From Blastomussa wellsi (Eukaryota; Cnidaria; Anthozoa; Scleractinia; Plerogyridae), in assembly GCA_947652115.1 (NCBI GenBank), contig OX393566.1, positions 25,114,307 through 25,178,306 on the forward strand: 64,000 bases of DNA, read 5' to 3'. Each line of letters starts with the position of its first letter. Within the stretch, counting starts at the first letter, position 1. Under the pieces are notes generated by a model, which saw only the letters and a program-made list of their open reading frames with translations, searched no databases and was not told the DNA's origin. Positions 62,100 through 64,000 of this stretch are shown in pieces. The translations under genes and the position numbers were made by a program.

Positions 62100-62596
62100 C
62101 TAAAGGAAAACAATTTATTATGCACATCACTTATCGCTAAGCTGTTTTATGGTAGACTTAAGACTAGGAATCAGCAGACTTATGCTGTGATTTAAAGTGC
62201 CTATGAAGTGAATATTGTTTTGGCGGTTTTTGTTAGTTTGTTATTGTTTACTTTTCAAAAACGAATAAAGAACGTAAAGAGAAAAATCTAACTTTTTGCC
62301 GCTCAAAGATGCACCTCCTCCACTCAAATGTGGCTCCAATTTCTCTGGGAAGACTGCAGCAAGTCATGATGTAGAAACGATTGTAAAAGCAGTTGCCAAC
62401 ACAAGGTTAATTAGGTGGATATTCTGTGGATATTTAGGATGAGATAATTCCAAGCCATTGCCAAATTTGTGTACAGGGTGGAATTACCTTCTCGGTCATG
62501 ATAACTGCAGTAACTGACTGAGTAATTGTTTAATGACGTTAAATCAATTATTTGGCCACATGCAAATAAGAACCACTTTTCATTAGCCACATATTG

Positions 62597-62705
62597 CAGG
62601 GCTCGAAATTGCGACCAATACGGTCGCCAATGCGACTAACTTTTTCTCCCTGGCGACTAAAATTGTTGTGAAGTCGCCACTTTGGCGACCTGAATTTTGC
62701 ATGAT
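62597..62705. repeat. Repeat with CAGGGCTCGAAATTGCGACC end
   Basis: CAGGGCTCGAAATTGCGACC is followed by several GTCGCCA / TGGCGAC inverted words. It looks like one end of a dispersed element; the partner end was not found. Confidence 0.45.
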
Positions 62706-62983
62706 TGAGATGTACAATAAAACATTAAAGTTAAAATAAACATCTTATCTTGTCTTGCTCTGCGTTCGTCGTAAAATAATGGGCCAAATCGCATAAAAAA
62801 CCCCAACATTTCCTCTCTGATTTCCTCCAAACTTGACCGATTTCTGTTCGTAATATTTTCTGCAACGCCATTACAGTTTCTCTCTTGGAACCGCAGGCGC
62901 AGAATTTTGCAGAAAGACCGCTGAAAATTAGTTTTTGACTTTCGCGTGGTTCTGCGCGAACACGTGCAATGTTTTAAATCAGC

Positions 62984-63188
62984 ATGGAGAATAAATTAGT
63001 GAGCAAAGAAGATTTAAAACGTTTCCATACTTCTCTCTTGGGTAATGAAGAGGATGCCAAAGGGTTGCTTAATATCAAGAAGGAAGTTTTTAAAGAATTA
63101 AGTTTGTCTGCTCCTGAAATAGTCACCCCGCAGCTTCCAGAGGATGTTTTTGCTTCGCTATTGATTCCAAGCGATTTCTCTGACACAG
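62984..63188 (+). CDS. First coding exon of an unrecognised gene
   Basis: An ATG at 62984 opens 68 codons ending at a donor CACAG|GTAGAG (phase 1). The composition is protein-like: MENKLVSKEDLKRFHTSLL, then LNIKKEVFKELSLSAPEIV, then LPEDVFASLLIPSDFSD. I do not recognise the family. Upstream is a CACGTG E-box (about 62961-62966). No following exon was identified before the window ends, so most of the gene lies outside. Confidence 0.55.
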
Positions 63189-63667
63189 GTAGAGTAGTTT
63201 TATGTATGATTTGAAATACTTGACCTTCATTTAATCAATTATCTTAGCGCTAATTTAAATTTTGTTTTGTAATATCGTTTTATTTTCTAGGTAATAAATC
63301 ATAATGTTATTGTAACCAAGCTTGTAAATACAACCCTCCCTCAAGCATGTTTTTGCCTTAATACAGATCGTTTTTACTCGTGAATGGAATGAAACGAGTA
63401 TAGTGGTTCCAAATATGCTAATTTCACTCGCTCACTCATTTCCCGTAAACTTTTTTTTTAATGCCGCTGACTAGTGCACAATTTGTATCGTTCAAGTACT
63501 ATCGCCATGTATCGCGGGCTCTAATTCCAAGGGAGAGACCCTGGGAACGAGGTTGTGTTTTGAACTCGGCTGGCTATTTGGACGATCTACGGTGACTTTT
63601 TAAATTTTGAGCTTACTCTATTCCTTTAGCGAATCGTTCTGCAAATTTACTCGTGAACTTGCATATG

Positions 63668-64000
63668 CTTTGAGGCCGTGGAAAGTCTTCATGGTTCTTG
63701 CTTCGCAATCTACATAACATCGTTTGTTTTGCGGCCGGAGAAGTCTTCATGGTTCTTGTTTACTTCAGCGAATCGTTCTGCGAATTTAATTGTCGACTTC
63801 AGCTAGCATCATACGTTTTGAGGCCGTGCTTTGAGGCCGTGGAAAGTCTTCATGGTTCTTGCTTCGCAATCTACATAACATCGTTTGTTTTGCGGCCGGA
63901 GAAGTCTTCATGGTTCTTGTTTACTTCAGCGAATCGTTCTGCGAATTTAATTGTCGACTTCAGCTAGCATCATACGTTTTGAGGCCGTGGAAAGTCTTCA
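63668..64000 (+). repeat. 148-bp tandem repeat reaching the window edge
   Basis: GAGGCCGTGGAAAGTCTTCA recurs at 63672, 63833 and 63981. The basic period is 148 bp, with one extra 13-bp duplication (GAGGCCGTGCTTT) at the first junction. Copies are nearly identical, so the array is young. Within each unit GAAGTCTTCATGGTTCTTG also occurs twice. Confidence 0.92.

Overview
The window is nuclear DNA of an animal, most likely an anthozoan cnidarian and probably a stony coral. The evidence is AT-rich sequence, genes split into many short exons with GT-AG introns, dense small inverted-repeat transposons and tRNA-derived SINEs, a secreted cysteine-rich gene of invertebrate type, and a TRPM channel fused to a NUDT9-like domain as in sea anemones. 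The host assignment is inference; no species-level marker was seen. All gene models were built by eye from open frames, splice signals and phase matching.

Layout. 1071-2327 (-): a three-exon gene for a small secreted protein with three 63-residue repeats, followed by a decayed copy of its 3' flank near 3.8 kb. 4955-35722 (+): a TRPM2-like chanzyme gene with 34 coding exons (about 1620 aa) and a candidate non-coding first exon near 5.1 kb. Its introns hold most of the mobile elements seen here, including a 744-bp DNA transposon with a perfect 8-bp target duplication, nested elements, several SINEs and an E2F-site-like minisatellite. 35723-37960: no gene, repeats only. 39249-42759 (-): a two-exon ADAR2-type RNA adenosine deaminase (701 aa). 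It is head to head, 281 bp apart, with 43041-49921 (+): LEO1 of the PAF1 complex (489 aa, 7 exons). 50.0-53.6 kb: no gene. 53844-54788 (-): intronless HEXIM (314 aa), inhibitor of P-TEFb. 55.1-60.3 kb: AT-rich, no supported gene. 60310-62099 (-): the last four exons of an unrecognised gene with a helical C-terminal part. 62984 (+): first exon of an unrecognised gene running towards the right edge, where a 148-bp tandem repeat begins.

Functional links. LEO1 and HEXIM both act on RNA polymerase II elongation and ADAR edits nascent RNA, so 39-55 kb is a small group of transcription and RNA-processing genes; whether the grouping means anything is open. The TRPM protein keeps the catalytic glutamates of its Nudix box, the Ca2+ site between S2 and S3, and a Tyr-Gly-Glu selectivity filter, so it is predicted to be a Ca2+-dependent cation channel that also hydrolyses ADP-ribose.
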